From: Mariniphaga sp.
Lineage (GTDB): Bacteria; Bacteroidota; Bacteroidia; Bacteroidales; Prolixibacteraceae
Reading direction: 5' to 3'
NCBI GenBank assembly: GCA_025355585.1
Contig: JANXZJ010000123.1
Location: forward strand, 1 to 48,650
Length of the DNA: 48,650 nt
Made by a program: the position numbers and the translations under genes
The notes under the pieces: model-generated
Seen by the model: only the letters and a program-made list of their open reading frames with translations
Databases searched by the model: none
Told to the model about the DNA's origin: nothing
Part shown: piece after piece, positions 1 to 9,175 of the stretch
Layout of the letters: each line of letters begins with the position of its first letter
Numbering within the stretch: position 1 is the first letter of the stretch

Positions 1-469
1 AGCAGCTCAACAGCAACCTTTGCATGGTCAAGGGCTGAAGTTACCGGTATTACACCGGCAACCAGCAGTGGAGCAACAGCTGCCATCGCAGAGACATTGG
101 TCAACAGTACGAACGAACCAATCGATGTGGTTTATGTTGTGACTCCTTCAGTGAATGGTTGTGCAGGTACTCCGTTCAATGTTACTGCCAGGGTCAATCC
201 GACGGCAGTAATCACCAGTTCGGCAACAGCAGCACAAAGGTGCAACAACACTGAAACCACTTATACAGCTCTCAGCAGCAGCTCAACAGCAACCTTTGCA
301 TGGTCAAGGGCTGAAGTTACCGGTATTACACCGGCAACCAGCAGTGGAGCAACAGCTGCCATCGCAGAGACATTGGTCAACAGTACGAACGAACCGATCA
401 ACGTGGTTTATGTAGTTACTCCATCAGTTAATGGTTGTGCAGGAACGCCGTTCAATGTTACTGTAACCG
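1..469 (+). repeat. Tandem repeat, 276-bp period (two partial copies)
   Basis: Bases 1-119 match 277-395 exactly, and similarity continues to about 193 and 469. The period of 276 bp is 92 codons, in frame with the surface-protein gene. More copies probably lie upstream of the window. Confidence 0.9.
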
Positions 470-3400
470 TCAATCCGACCCCGGTAGTGACCGATCCAAC
501 CGACCAGTTGTTATGCGCAGGTTCAACAACCACAGCGGTTAATTTTGTCAACAATACTTCCGGAGGAACCGTTATTTACGAGTGGACGAATACCAATACC
601 TCTATTGGACTTGCTGCAAGCGGAACTGGAAACATTGCTGCCTTCACGGCAACCAATCTGACCGCTTCCGTTCAAACGGCTACTATCACGGTAACTCCTT
701 ATTATACCAATACCAATGGTGGTTCTGCTTGTTCGGGTCCATCACAGACCTTTACCATTTCGGTTCAACCGATTGTTATTCCAACCATTACAGGACCAGC
801 AGAAACCTGTTATAATACAGGTGGTTTAACTTACAGCACGGAAAGCGGAATGACCGGATACACCTGGAACATAACCGGAGGCGAAATTACCCTGAATGGC
901 GGAAGCTTTGTCTTTGTAAAATGGACAACAACAGGAGCTCAATCACTAAGGGTTAATTATACCAATGGGAATGGATGCAGAGCAGTCAGTGCAACCGAAA
1001 AATCTGTTTTGGTACATTCATTGCCAACACCGACCGTCGTAACAGGTCCAGCATCTGTATGCGTTGGAAGTACTGGAGTGATTTATACTACCCAACCGGG
1101 AATGTCTAATTATTTGTGGCAGGTTTCATCGGGTGGTTCAAACACCGCTTATGGAACATCGTTCGACGAACACATCACTATTACCTGGCATACTGTAGGA
1201 CCGCAGACCGTTAAAATTAACTATACGGATGCGAATGGTTGTACTGCTGCTGATTGGTGTACGTATAATGTGACGGTAAATCCATTGCCAACAGCAACAA
1301 TCAGCGGAACATTAACCGCTTGTGTAACGACTACCCTGACAGCAGGAACAAATGCAGTAACACCTGTCTATGCCTGGTACAAAGGTGGCATTGAAATCAG
1401 TGGTCAAACCACCTCAGCGCTTGCTGTTACCGAAAGTGGTTCTTATACAGTGAAGGTCACAAATGAAAACGGATGTGTTCAAACCTCATCGGCTTCAACA
1501 TTAGTAATCAATCCATTGCCAACAGCAACGATCAGCGGAACATTAACCGCTTGTGCAACGACTACCTTGACAGCCGGAACAAATGCAGCAACACCTGCCT
1601 ATGTTTGGTACAAAGGTGATGTTGAAATCGGCGGTCAAACCACCTCAGCGCTTGTTGTTACCGAAAGTGGTTCTTATACTGTGAAGGTCACAAATGAAAA
1701 CGGATGTGTACAAACCTCATCGGCGTCAACAGTAGTGATCAATTCATTGCCAATGGCAACGATCAGCGGAACATTAACCGCTTGTGCAACGACTACCTTG
1801 ACAGCCGGAACCGATGCAGTAACACCTGCCTATGCCTGGTACAAAGGTGGCATTGAAATTACAGGTCAAACTACTTCAGAGCTTGTAGTTACCGAAAGTG
1901 GTTCTTATACAGTGAAGGTCACAAATGAAAACGGATGTGCACAAACCACGTCGGCTTCAATAGTAGTGATCAATCCTTTACCAGGAGCAGTTGCCGGAGC
2001 CGACAGGGCAATCTGTATGAATGAAAGCACCGTCATCGGCGCAGCATCTGTAACAGGAAGCACTTACAGATGGACTTCGTCCCCTGCCGGATTTACTTCA
2101 ACGGAAGCCAATCCGACTGTCACACCGCTGGTAACTACCACTTATACAATCGTAGAGACGATCACAGCAACAGGATGTACTAATTCGCACAATGTTGTTG
2201 TAACGTTGAATCCTTTACCAGGTGCATTAGCCGGAGCAGCAAGCGCAATCTGTCTGAATGCAAGTACTACAATCGGTGCAGCATCCGTAACAGGAAGCAC
2301 TTACAGCTGGACTTCAGCTCCTGCAGGATTTACTTCCACAGAGGCCAATCCAACTGTCACGCCGCTGGTAACTACAACTTATACAGTTATTGAGACCATC
2401 ACGGCTACAGGATGCACAAATACAAACAGTGTTGTTGTAACGGTGAATCCTTTACCGGATGCAGTAGCCGGAGCAAACCGAGCAATCTGTTTGAATGCAG
2501 GCACTACAATCGGAGCAGCATCAGTTACAGGAAGCACGTATAGCTGGACATCATCACCTGCAGGATTTACTTCAACCGAAGCCAATCCGACTGTCACACC
2601 GCTGGTAAATACCACTTATTCAGTTGTAGAAACCATCACTGCGACAGGATGTATCAATACCAACAGTGTTATTGTAAAAGTGAATCCTTTACCGGCACCA
2701 ACGATCACAGGATCAGCTGTTACATGTGTTGGAATCACAGGAGTAATCTATACCACTGATGCAGCCATGAGCAATTATGTCTGGGCTATTTCAGCAGGTG
2801 GTACAATTACAGCAGGAGTCTCAACCAATTCAGTTACTGTAACATGGAATACTTCTGGAGCTCAAACATTGAGTGTAAATTACGACAATGCTAACGGTTG
2901 TACCGCATCATCTGCTGCAGTAAAAAATATCATCGTCAGTCCATTAGCGGGCGCAGCCGGAAACATCACGGGAACAACGGCCATCTGTGCAGGAATCCAA
3001 GGTGTCGACTATTCAACATCAGTGATTTCCAATGCTGTATCGTACGTATGGACGCTACCTGCCGGTGCAACGATTGCCAGTGGCGATGGTACACCAAGCA
3101 TTAAAGTGAACTTTGCTGCGAATGCAATTTCTGGAGATATCTCCGTGCACGGAACGAACGCTTGTAACATTGGGACAACATCAAGTCTTGCCATTACAGT
3201 GACACGGGCACCGGAACAAGCTGGTATCATAACAGGTGAGAGCCAACTTGAAAGGGGAACAACTGGGGCCATTTATTCAGTCAGTCCAATCACCAATGCC
3301 ACAAGCTATACATGGTCACTACCTCCGGGAGCCAACATTGTTTCAGGAGCCAATACCAATAGTATTACCGTTGACTTCAGCATAAATGCAGCATCTGGTT

Positions 3401-3729
3401 ATATAACCGTATTTGGATCGAATTCCTGCGCAAGTGGGACTGTATCACAAGCATTTGCCATCATTGCACCTCAGGCAGAGTTTAGTGTCTATCCTGTTCC
3501 TAATAAAGGGGTCTTTACTGCAAAAATAACATCCCCTGTCGAGGGTACATTCACCATCAGGGTTTTCGACCATTTAGGAAAAAAACTTCTTGAGGTTAAT
3601 GACGCCCGAACAGTTGATGGCATTTACGAAAAAGTAATTGATCTGCGGCCAGCGCCAGGTGGTATCTATTATTTGGAATTTATCAATGGCACGTTCAAAG
3701 AGACGCGCAAGGTACTGGTGAACAGATAG
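1..3729 (+). CDS. Giant Ig/PKD-like repeat protein with T9SS C-terminal sorting domain (5' end outside window)
   Basis: The reading frame is open from base 1, so the true start lies upstream and about 1,242 codons are visible. The protein is a chain of short beta-sandwich repeats rich in Thr, Ser, Ala, Gly and Asn, each carrying a conserved Cys (for example NGCAGTPF, TACATTTL, ATGCTN). The last units look like PKD-like domains (SYVWTLPAGA, SYTWSLPPGA). The final ~85 residues form a type A T9SS sorting domain: FSVYPVPNKG, then FDHLGKKLLE, GGIYYLEF and KVLVNR. This implies export by the Sec and type IX systems and attachment at, or release from, the cell surface, as an adhesin or matrix protein. 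No enzymatic domain is visible. Blocks of near-identical tandem repeats suggest recent internal expansion. A stem-loop follows the stop. Confidence 0.9.
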   Translation, partial: SSSTATFAWSRAEVTGITPATSSGATAAIAETLVNSTNEPIDVVYVVTPSVNGCAGTPFNVTARVNPTAVITSSATAAQRCNNTETTYTALSSSSTATFAWSRAEVTGITPATSSGATAAIAETLVNSTNEPINVVYVVTPSVNGCAGTPFNVTVTVNPTPVVTDPTDQLLCAGSTTTAVNFVNNTSGGTVIYEWTNTNTSIGLAASGTGNIAAFTATNLTASVQTATITVTPYYTNTNGGSACSGPSQTFTISVQPIVIPTITGPAETCYNTGGLTYSTESGMTGYTWNITGGEITLNGGSFVFVKWTTTGAQSLRVNYTNGNGCRAVSATEKSVLVHSLPTPTVVTGPASVCVGSTGVIYTTQPGMSNYLWQVSSGGSNTAYGTSFDEHITITWHTVGPQTVKINYTDANGCTAADWCTYNVTVNPLPTATISGTLTACVTTTLTAGTNAVTPVYAWYKGGIEISGQTTSALAVTESGSYTVKVTNENGCVQTSSASTLVINPLPTATISGTLTACATTTLTAGTNAATPAYVWYKGDVEIGGQTTSALVVTESGSYTVKVTNENGCVQTSSASTVVINSLPMATISGTLTACATTTLTAGTDAVTPAYAWYKGGIEITGQTTSELVVTESGSYTVKVTNENGCAQTTSASIVVINPLPGAVAGADRAICMNESTVIGAASVTGSTYRWTSSPAGFTSTEANPTVTPLVTTTYTIVETITATGCTNSHNVVVTLNPLPGALAGAASAICLNASTTIGAASVTGSTYSWTSAPAGFTSTEANPTVTPLVTTTYTVIETITATGCTNTNSVVVTVNPLPDAVAGANRAICLNAGTTIGAASVTGSTYSWTSSPAGFTSTEANPTVTPLVNTTYSVVETITATGCINTNSVIVKVNPLPAPTITGSAVTCVGITGVIYTTDAAMSNYVWAISAGGTITAGVSTNSVTVTWNTSGAQTLSVNYDNANGCTASSAAVKNIIVSPLAGAAGNITGTTAICAGIQGVDYSTSVISNAVSYVWTLPAGATIASGDGTPSIKVNFAANAISGDISVHGTNACNIGTTSSLAITVTRAPEQAGIITGESQLERGTTGAIYSVSPITNATSYTWSLPPGANIVSGANTNSITVDFSINAASGYITVFGSNSCASGTVSQAFAIIAPQAEFSVYPVPNKGVFTAKITSPVEGTFTIRVFDHLGKKLLEVNDARTVDGIYEKVIDLRPAPGGIYYLEFINGTFKETRKVLVNR
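1282..1974 (+). repeat. Tandem repeat, three copies of 231 bp
   Basis: Units start at 1282, 1513 and 1744 and encode 77-residue Ig-like modules with TISGTLTAC, AWYKG and NENGC motifs. Copies differ by scattered substitutions only. Period and frame are constant. Confidence 0.93.
1975..2685 (+). repeat. Tandem repeat, three copies of 237 bp
   Basis: Units start at 1975, 2212 and 2449 and encode 79-residue modules carrying GAASVTGSTY, PAGFTSTEANPTVTPLV and TATGC motifs. They follow the 231-bp repeat family without a gap and are distinct from it. Confidence 0.93.
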
Positions 3730-3796
3730 TAATTATAAAATAAAAGCAATTTATCATGCAACCGTCTATTAAATATTAATTCGTTGGTGTTGCAGA

Positions 3797-3850
3797 AATC
3801 AGAAAAACTTAAGATGGAGCCAGATCGTTCCTCTTAAGTTTTTCCTGATT
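3797..3850 (+). terminator. Stem-loop after the repeat protein gene
   Basis: Left arm 3797-3814 pairs with right arm 3832-3850 with a single bulged C, leaving a 17-nt loop. The right arm holds a run of five T. It lies about 70 bp after the stop codon and fits an intrinsic terminator. Confidence 0.6.
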
Positions 3851-4041
3851 CTACGACGTTTCAAATGGATTCTAATTTCTACATGAAAAATAGAATCCAC
3901 CAGATGAAGGAAAAAAACCTAAGTAGCATGAATTCTACCTCATAAGACCAATCATATTAACCTATCAGTAAATCAATAAGGTAAGAGAGATTTTTCAGGG
4001 GATTTGTGTGAACATGATGCTGATTTTTTCAAAAAATTATT

Positions 4042-4656
4042 TTGTTTTTACCGGGGATTATCTATGTTAATAAACTCGATCGTCCTGGAGATATCAGCTC
4101 GTTCCATAATGTCTGCATCAATCAGCGCGGACTCGACTTTGTTGGCTATACGCAGAAAGAGGTATACTGCCTGGGGTTTGATTTATTCAGGGAGATTATC
4201 CACCCGGTGGATATGGAAAAGATGCTTGTCAGTTTGAAATCAGTTTATAGTCCCGGATCGGAATCATTTGTTACACCCATCCTTCGCGTGAAACCGAGGG
4301 GGTATGAAAATTACAGATTGTTCTACTGTTCGAAAGTGGTGCAGGAGACTTTCAGTGATGGCACCCTAAAACAGGTATTGGTGAATGCGGTCGAAATTAC
4401 CAATCCCGATCAGCAATTGATTATGGCCTTAAAAGAGATCCGGAAGCAAAAAGAAAAACTATTGAGCACCCTTTCGGAACGGGAAAAGGAGATTCTGCGT
4501 TTGATTGTAAGCGAAAAAACCAACGCCGGAATAGCTCGCCTGTTATTTATCAGTATAGCCACGGTTAAAAAGCACCTCGACAATATGATTCAGAAAACGG
4601 GGGTTCATAATTCCGCCGGACTTGTGAAGCTCGCTGTCGAAAGTGGTGAATATTAG
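4042..4656 (+). CDS. PAS-like / LuxR-type HTH transcriptional regulator, N-terminus apparently frameshifted
   Basis: The visible frame encodes 204 residues. The N-terminal part (LPGIIYVNKL ... GLDFVGYTQKEV ... IIHPVDMEKM) resembles a PAS sensor domain. The C-terminal ~65 residues are a LuxR/GerE helix-turn-helix (LSEREKEILRLI ... SIATVKKHLDNM). The role is DNA-binding transcription control in the cytoplasm; the signal is unknown. The only start in this frame is TTG 4042, which cuts into the PAS domain. The preceding residues seem to lie one frame away (4004-4043, reading ADFFKKLFCF), and one extra T in the T run at 4045-4049 would join both into one protein. So it is a recent frameshift, a phase-variable tract, or a sequence error. 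It lies upstream of the receptor cassettes on the same strand; a regulatory link is not shown. Confidence 0.75.
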   Translation: MFLPGIIYVNKLDRPGDISSFHNVCINQRGLDFVGYTQKEVYCLGFDLFREIIHPVDMEKMLVSLKSVYSPGSESFVTPILRVKPRGYENYRLFYCSKVVQETFSDGTLKQVLVNAVEITNPDQQLIMALKEIRKQKEKLLSTLSEREKEILRLIVSEKTNAGIARLLFISIATVKKHLDNMIQKTGVHNSAGLVKLAVESGEY

Positions 4657-4879
4657 CGGAACAATGATTATTTGTTTCGGTTCGCAGCGTGTTGCCTATT
4701 CTGGTGATCACACCTGGCAATGGACGCTTCCGGCTACTAGTTTCATCGTTGTTGGAGCAAATCTTCCTCCTGAGGATTTACAGCTGATTTGGAATACGGA
4801 CGATAGCTCCCAAATTGTAACACAAAAAATGGGGATCACAAATTCAGTTGCCTTGATTGTGGCATGGAAGGGCTTGTAG
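4643..4879 (+). pseudogene. Orphan fragment resembling a PKD-like repeat domain
   Basis: This 78-codon frame overlaps the end of the regulator by a few codons. Its sequence (ISGTMIICFGSQRVAYS, WQWTLPA, LQLIWNTDDSS) has the pattern of the PKD-like domains at the end of the surface protein at 1-3729 (TGTTAICAGIQGVDYS, YVWTLPA). It has no signal peptide, no sorting domain and no convincing start. It looks like a decayed remnant of a repeat protein gene; expression is doubtful. Confidence 0.4.
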
Positions 4880-5187
4880 CAGACAACGGTGGATTGCTTA
4901 ACTCATCTATCAGATCAAATGAACACCGACCCTTGCACTGGAAAATGGGCATCATTATTTTGCAAGCCATCGGTAAATAGCACACACTAAGTGATAGGAA
5001 TGATTAATTGTCGTATTTCAATATTCAAAGTCTGAGTTTTTTAAATGTTTATTTTTGCCACTAAAACACAAAATTCCATCAAAGTGCTGATTAAAAAAAT
5101 GAAAAATAGAACAAACGTTCCCGATTCCTTTGAATTTGGGGTAAGAAAAATATTCATAAGTTTCCACAGACTTTAAAATAAAAAATA
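4880..5187 (+). other. Intergenic region with a possible promoter for receptor cassette 1
   Basis: This AT-rich stretch has no gene. TATTTTTG at 5050-5057 matches the Bacteroidota -7 consensus TAnnTTTG. The same 17 nt around it recur at 42866-42882 before another gene. A clear -33 TTTG at normal spacing was not found. If used, the transcript would carry a leader of roughly 180 nt. Confidence 0.35.
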
Positions 5188-5244
5188 ATTACTTTTACCC
5201 AACGACAACAACCCGATTTTCCATTATCAAGACTAAGACCAACT
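5188..5244 (+). promoter_or_regulatory. Conserved leader of receptor cassette 1
   Basis: These bases align without gaps to 11588-11644 before the second receptor. There are six mismatches in 63 positions, and the block 5216-5250 is identical, running through the GTG start. The frame is open upstream to 5182 but has no ATG, GTG or TTG there. The conservation probably marks a translation-initiation or 5'-UTR element rather than extra protein. Confidence 0.5.
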
Positions 5245-7974
5245 GTGAAGAATCTTCAAATAATTCATTTGTATAAATCACTCATTCTGATTGTTACAAT
5301 TCTTCTTACTGCCCAACTATGTCAATCGCAAGATATTCAAGAAATTAAAATAACTGAAATTTTCTCTAAGACTCCTGTCGTGGAGTTTTTCAAAACGATC
5401 GAGAAAAAATATGGCGTCCGTTTTTTTTATAAAGAGGAATGGACAAAATCCATCGAGGTTACGAATACCTTTAACAATACACCCCTGGTACAAGTTATGA
5501 ATCAGATCCTTAATGGAAAGAAAATGGCTTTTAAATTTTTCCAGAATAAATCAGTTGTAATATATCCATTGGGTGCAAACAACTTAGCAGAATCGCAAAT
5601 TGAAGATGCACAAATTCTTGTGATTGGTGATCGGCTTAACCTGGGACGCTATCAGCGTGCAAAGCTGCAAGGCCGGGTGTTAGAAGGGAAAACAGGAGAA
5701 CCTCTTCAAGGCGCAATTATCTATAATCAGGAAACCAAAACCGGAGTGGCAACCGATTCCAAAGGAAGATATTCGATGGAATTGCCAACCGGGGACCTCC
5801 ACTTGCGGATATCATTCCTGAGCTTTGAAAATCAAACTCAAAAAATACGGCTCATCCAAAATGGGAATGCTGATTTCGAACTTTTCGAAAAAAGTCATAA
5901 CCTTGCTGAAATCACTGTTGTCGGTGAGGAGTCCAATTCATCGAAAGCACAAATGAGCATGATAAGAATGTCTGCTGTCACGCTAAAAGAACTTCCCGTG
6001 CTGATGGGAGAAGCCGATTTAATTAAAAGCCTTGTAATGATGCCTGGTGTTCAAAGTGTTGGAGAGATGTCATCCGGATTTAATGTACGAGGCGGAAATA
6101 CTGATCAAAATCTTATTCTGGTCGACGGGGCTCCGGTTTTCAATTCGACACACCTCTTCGGATTCTTTTCGATGATTAATCCCGACGCGGTAAATGATGT
6201 AACTCTTTATAAAGGAGGAATTCCCGCGTCATATGGTGAACGCATCTCATCGGTGATGGAGGTGAAACTCAAAGAAGGGAAAACAGAAAATCTAAGTATT
6301 AACGGAGGTCTTGGACTAATTAACAGTCGCCTTACAATCGAGGGTCCATTCGCAAAAAAGAAAAAAAGCTCGTTTATGATTGGCGGCCGGAGCACTTATT
6401 CCGACTGGTTACTTCAGCAAACAAAGAATCCTACATTCATGAATAGTGTGGCTCATTTTTATGATGTAAACGGAACCGCTAATTTTGAATTTGGTCCTAA
6501 CAATCATTTAAAATTAACGGGTTATATGAGTTCCGATGTTTTTAATCTCAATTCAAGCTCGCTATACAACTATACAAATACCCTTGGATCACTGAACTGG
6601 AAGTTAAATCTTTCGAGTAAACTGATCTCAAACTTAAGCTTGTCATACAGCAAATATGATTTCAAAATGGACCAGAAAGATCCTATTTTGCCGGAGGACG
6701 ACTATACGTTGAAATCAAATATTCAATATGGCAGTCTTAAATATGCATTGTCTTTTTATCCCACTGACAAACACCGCATTAATACAGGTTTTCAAGCCAT
6801 CGGATATTCTATAAATCCAGGTGAAATTCTGCCAACCCAAACAGCTTCAAATGTAATTGCCAAATCATTGCAGAAGGAACAATCAGCTGAGCTGGCATTG
6901 TTTGCTGATGACAACTTCGATCTTTCCGAAAAGGTCTCATTAAGTGTTGGTTTACGTTACACACAGTTTATCAAATACGGAACTGGTCTTGTTTACAATT
7001 ACGAACCCGGGGTTCCAAAATCTCAAAGTACAATAATTGACTCAACTACGTACGCTTCAGGATCTGTCATAAAATCCTACCAGGGTCTTGAACCCCGGTT
7101 TTCAATTAAATACAACCTGAAGAACGGAGGATCTTACCGATTGAGTTACCAGCGAATTCACCAGTTTGTCAGCCAGATTTCAAATACGGCCGTCATCTCA
7201 CCGGCAGATTATTGGAAATCAGCTGATACATATATTGCACCATTAGTCAACGACCAGGTTGCTTTAGGCTTTTTCAAAAATTCAGGGAACGGAAAATTTG
7301 AAACGTCAGTTGAAATGTATTACAAAAAATTACAAAACCTTTTGGAATACAAGAACGGCGCCCAACTCCTGATGAATAATCATATTGAAACGGAGTTACT
7401 GATGGCCAACGGCTATTCATATGGAATTGAGTTTTTTGCAAAAAAGAATGAGGGACGTTTAAACGGATGGATCAGTTATACCTACTCGAGGACATTTCGA
7501 AAAGGAGAAAGTGAGTTTAGTTCGGAGAATATCAATGGAGGTAATTACTACCCGTCGGTCTATGACAAACCACACGATCTTTCGGCAGTGATGAATTATA
7601 AAATCAGCCGAAGATGGCGCTTTTCAGGGAATTTTGTCTTTTCATCGGGCAGACCAATAACACTGCCGGAACAAAAGTACATTTATGATGACCATCAGGT
7701 GGTTGTCTTCTCCGACAGGAATAAATACCGGATGCCTTCTTATCACCGTATGGATGTGAGCATTACACTGGATGAAAATCTGCGGATAAAACGGATGTGG
7801 AAAGGGAGCTGGACTTTCTCAATCTATAACGTTTACGGCCGTAAAAATCCTTACTCCGTTTTTTACAAAAAAGGCCCAACTTCTTCGGCTACAGGCGAAA
7901 GCCGTTACGACATCTACAAATTATCCATCATTGGAGTTCCTGTTCCATCTATCACCTACAATTTTAAATTCTAA
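5245..7974 (+). CDS. TonB-dependent outer-membrane receptor with STN domain, cassette copy 1
   Basis: 909 residues from a GTG start supported by the identical start context of the paralogue at 11645. Order: signal peptide (1-29), STN domain (about 35-108), carboxypeptidase-regulatory-like beta-sandwich (about 140-226), plug domain (about 236-345, with GFNVRGGNTDQNLILVDG and YGERISSVMEV), then a 22-strand-type barrel ending in an aromatic residue (TYNFKF). It should import a ligand across the outer membrane using TonB energy. The STN domain hints at signalling to an anti-sigma factor, but no FecR or ECF sigma gene is nearby. No SusD follows; instead a DUF4249 lipoprotein overlaps it by one base. 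The substrate is unknown. It is closely similar to the receptor at 11645-14371. Confidence 0.93.
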   Translation: MKNLQIIHLYKSLILIVTILLTAQLCQSQDIQEIKITEIFSKTPVVEFFKTIEKKYGVRFFYKEEWTKSIEVTNTFNNTPLVQVMNQILNGKKMAFKFFQNKSVVIYPLGANNLAESQIEDAQILVIGDRLNLGRYQRAKLQGRVLEGKTGEPLQGAIIYNQETKTGVATDSKGRYSMELPTGDLHLRISFLSFENQTQKIRLIQNGNADFELFEKSHNLAEITVVGEESNSSKAQMSMIRMSAVTLKELPVLMGEADLIKSLVMMPGVQSVGEMSSGFNVRGGNTDQNLILVDGAPVFNSTHLFGFFSMINPDAVNDVTLYKGGIPASYGERISSVMEVKLKEGKTENLSINGGLGLINSRLTIEGPFAKKKKSSFMIGGRSTYSDWLLQQTKNPTFMNSVAHFYDVNGTANFEFGPNNHLKLTGYMSSDVFNLNSSSLYNYTNTLGSLNWKLNLSSKLISNLSLSYSKYDFKMDQKDPILPEDDYTLKSNIQYGSLKYALSFYPTDKHRINTGFQAIGYSINPGEILPTQTASNVIAKSLQKEQSAELALFADDNFDLSEKVSLSVGLRYTQFIKYGTGLVYNYEPGVPKSQSTIIDSTTYASGSVIKSYQGLEPRFSIKYNLKNGGSYRLSYQRIHQFVSQISNTAVISPADYWKSADTYIAPLVNDQVALGFFKNSGNGKFETSVEMYYKKLQNLLEYKNGAQLLMNNHIETELLMANGYSYGIEFFAKKNEGRLNGWISYTYSRTFRKGESEFSSENINGGNYYPSVYDKPHDLSAVMNYKISRRWRFSGNFVFSSGRPITLPEQKYIYDDHQVVVFSDRNKYRMPSYHRMDVSITLDENLRIKRMWKGSWTFSIYNVYGRKNPYSVFYKKGPTSSATGESRYDIYKLSIIGVPVPSITYNFKF

Positions 7975-9101
7975 TGAGAAAAGAACTGAACTGCCTGATA
8001 TTGATTCTGATTCTCTTTGTTTCATGCGAGGAACAATACACGCCATCTATTGAAAAAACAGATGGCCAGCTGGTTGTTGAAGCACTAATTACCAATCAAC
8101 TGACTAAAAATTTTGTCCATCTGACGCAAACCCGGAATTATAACGATAATGTACCACTTTTGGAGGTATCGGGTGCAATTGTAGACCTGGTTGAAAAAAA
8201 TGGTCCTAAATTTCGTGCTGCCGAAAGCAGTCCGGGATTTTATGTCTTTAACTCCGTTCCGGAAAGCGGTAAAAATTATTTTTTGCGGATTGGAATACTT
8301 AGTGAAGTTTATGAGTCTGCAGAAGTTACGATGCCGTCGCTTCCGACAATTTCTAATTTCCATTCAGAACATGTCGTCAAAAAGGTCTATGTTAAAAACG
8401 TGGAGGGTACTCCTCAGGCAGTCGATAAACCGGGAAGAGAATTTTATGTTGATGTACCTGTTACAAATTCACTTTCCTATTACCGGTTTGATATAAAAAC
8501 GGTGTGGGAATGGCACTGCGATTTAAATCCCAAAACCTTTTCCATTATTCCGTCATACTATGGTTGGTATGTGTTTTTTGAAAAGGAAAAGTTCAACATT
8601 GCAGGGCCCAAAAATTTCATACAGGCAGACAAAATTGAAAAGCATCCCCTTTTGACAATATCCTACAACGTATATGATTATCTCTATAGGGATACATTGT
8701 TTTCCAAACACGACACATTGTATGCCAAAGGCTGTATCCTGGATATTGAACAATATGGCACTTCAAAAGAATCCTATGAATATCGCGAAAAATTGAACAG
8801 CCAGTTCTCGGCAGTTGGAAGTCTGTTCGATCCAATTCAGAATCAGATCTTCGGAAATATAATATGCAAAACCAATCCTTCAAAGGTTGTATACGGGTAT
8901 TTTGATCTGAATTCATACGCACAATATCGCTATTTCTTTAAGTTGTCGACTCCTCCTGATGATTTTCCAATCAAGCAAGTTCTTAGTTATCCGGATTTAC
9001 CAGACAGCAATGGAATCATGGAAACACAACCGGTAAAAGGTCCGCCGGATGAGATTCCGCCACCTCTTCCACCACCAATTTGGTGGGAAAAACTATACTG
9101 A
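7974..9101 (+). CDS. DUF4249 family lipoprotein, cassette copy 1
   Basis: 375 residues. The N-terminus is a lipoprotein signal (LILILFVSCEE) with Cys in the lipobox, so the mature protein should be membrane-anchored, probably at the surface. The family pattern is clear: GQLVVEALITN near the N-terminus, YESAEVTMPSLPTI in the middle and NSQFSAVGSLFDPIQNQI ... GNIICKTNPSKVVYGYFDL near the end. The C-terminus is proline-rich. Its ATG shares a base with the receptor stop, so the two are translationally coupled. DUF4249 genes commonly follow TonB-dependent receptors; a role as an extracellular partner or ligand-binding lipoprotein is inference. Confidence 0.85.
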   Translation: MRKELNCLILILILFVSCEEQYTPSIEKTDGQLVVEALITNQLTKNFVHLTQTRNYNDNVPLLEVSGAIVDLVEKNGPKFRAAESSPGFYVFNSVPESGKNYFLRIGILSEVYESAEVTMPSLPTISNFHSEHVVKKVYVKNVEGTPQAVDKPGREFYVDVPVTNSLSYYRFDIKTVWEWHCDLNPKTFSIIPSYYGWYVFFEKEKFNIAGPKNFIQADKIEKHPLLTISYNVYDYLYRDTLFSKHDTLYAKGCILDIEQYGTSKESYEYREKLNSQFSAVGSLFDPIQNQIFGNIICKTNPSKVVYGYFDLNSYAQYRYFFKLSTPPDDFPIKQVLSYPDLPDSNGIMETQPVKGPPDEIPPPLPPPIWWEKLY

Positions 9102-9175
9102 TGCACAGCACCCGGATTTGCCGGTTCAACAAATAAACATTTGTCAAGCAGTCAATAAAAAACAGGCATTTTAAC

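Noticed and set aside
1..3700. Repeats as a CRISPR array
   Set aside because: The periods are 231-276 bp, multiples of three, and the repeats are coding without unique spacers.
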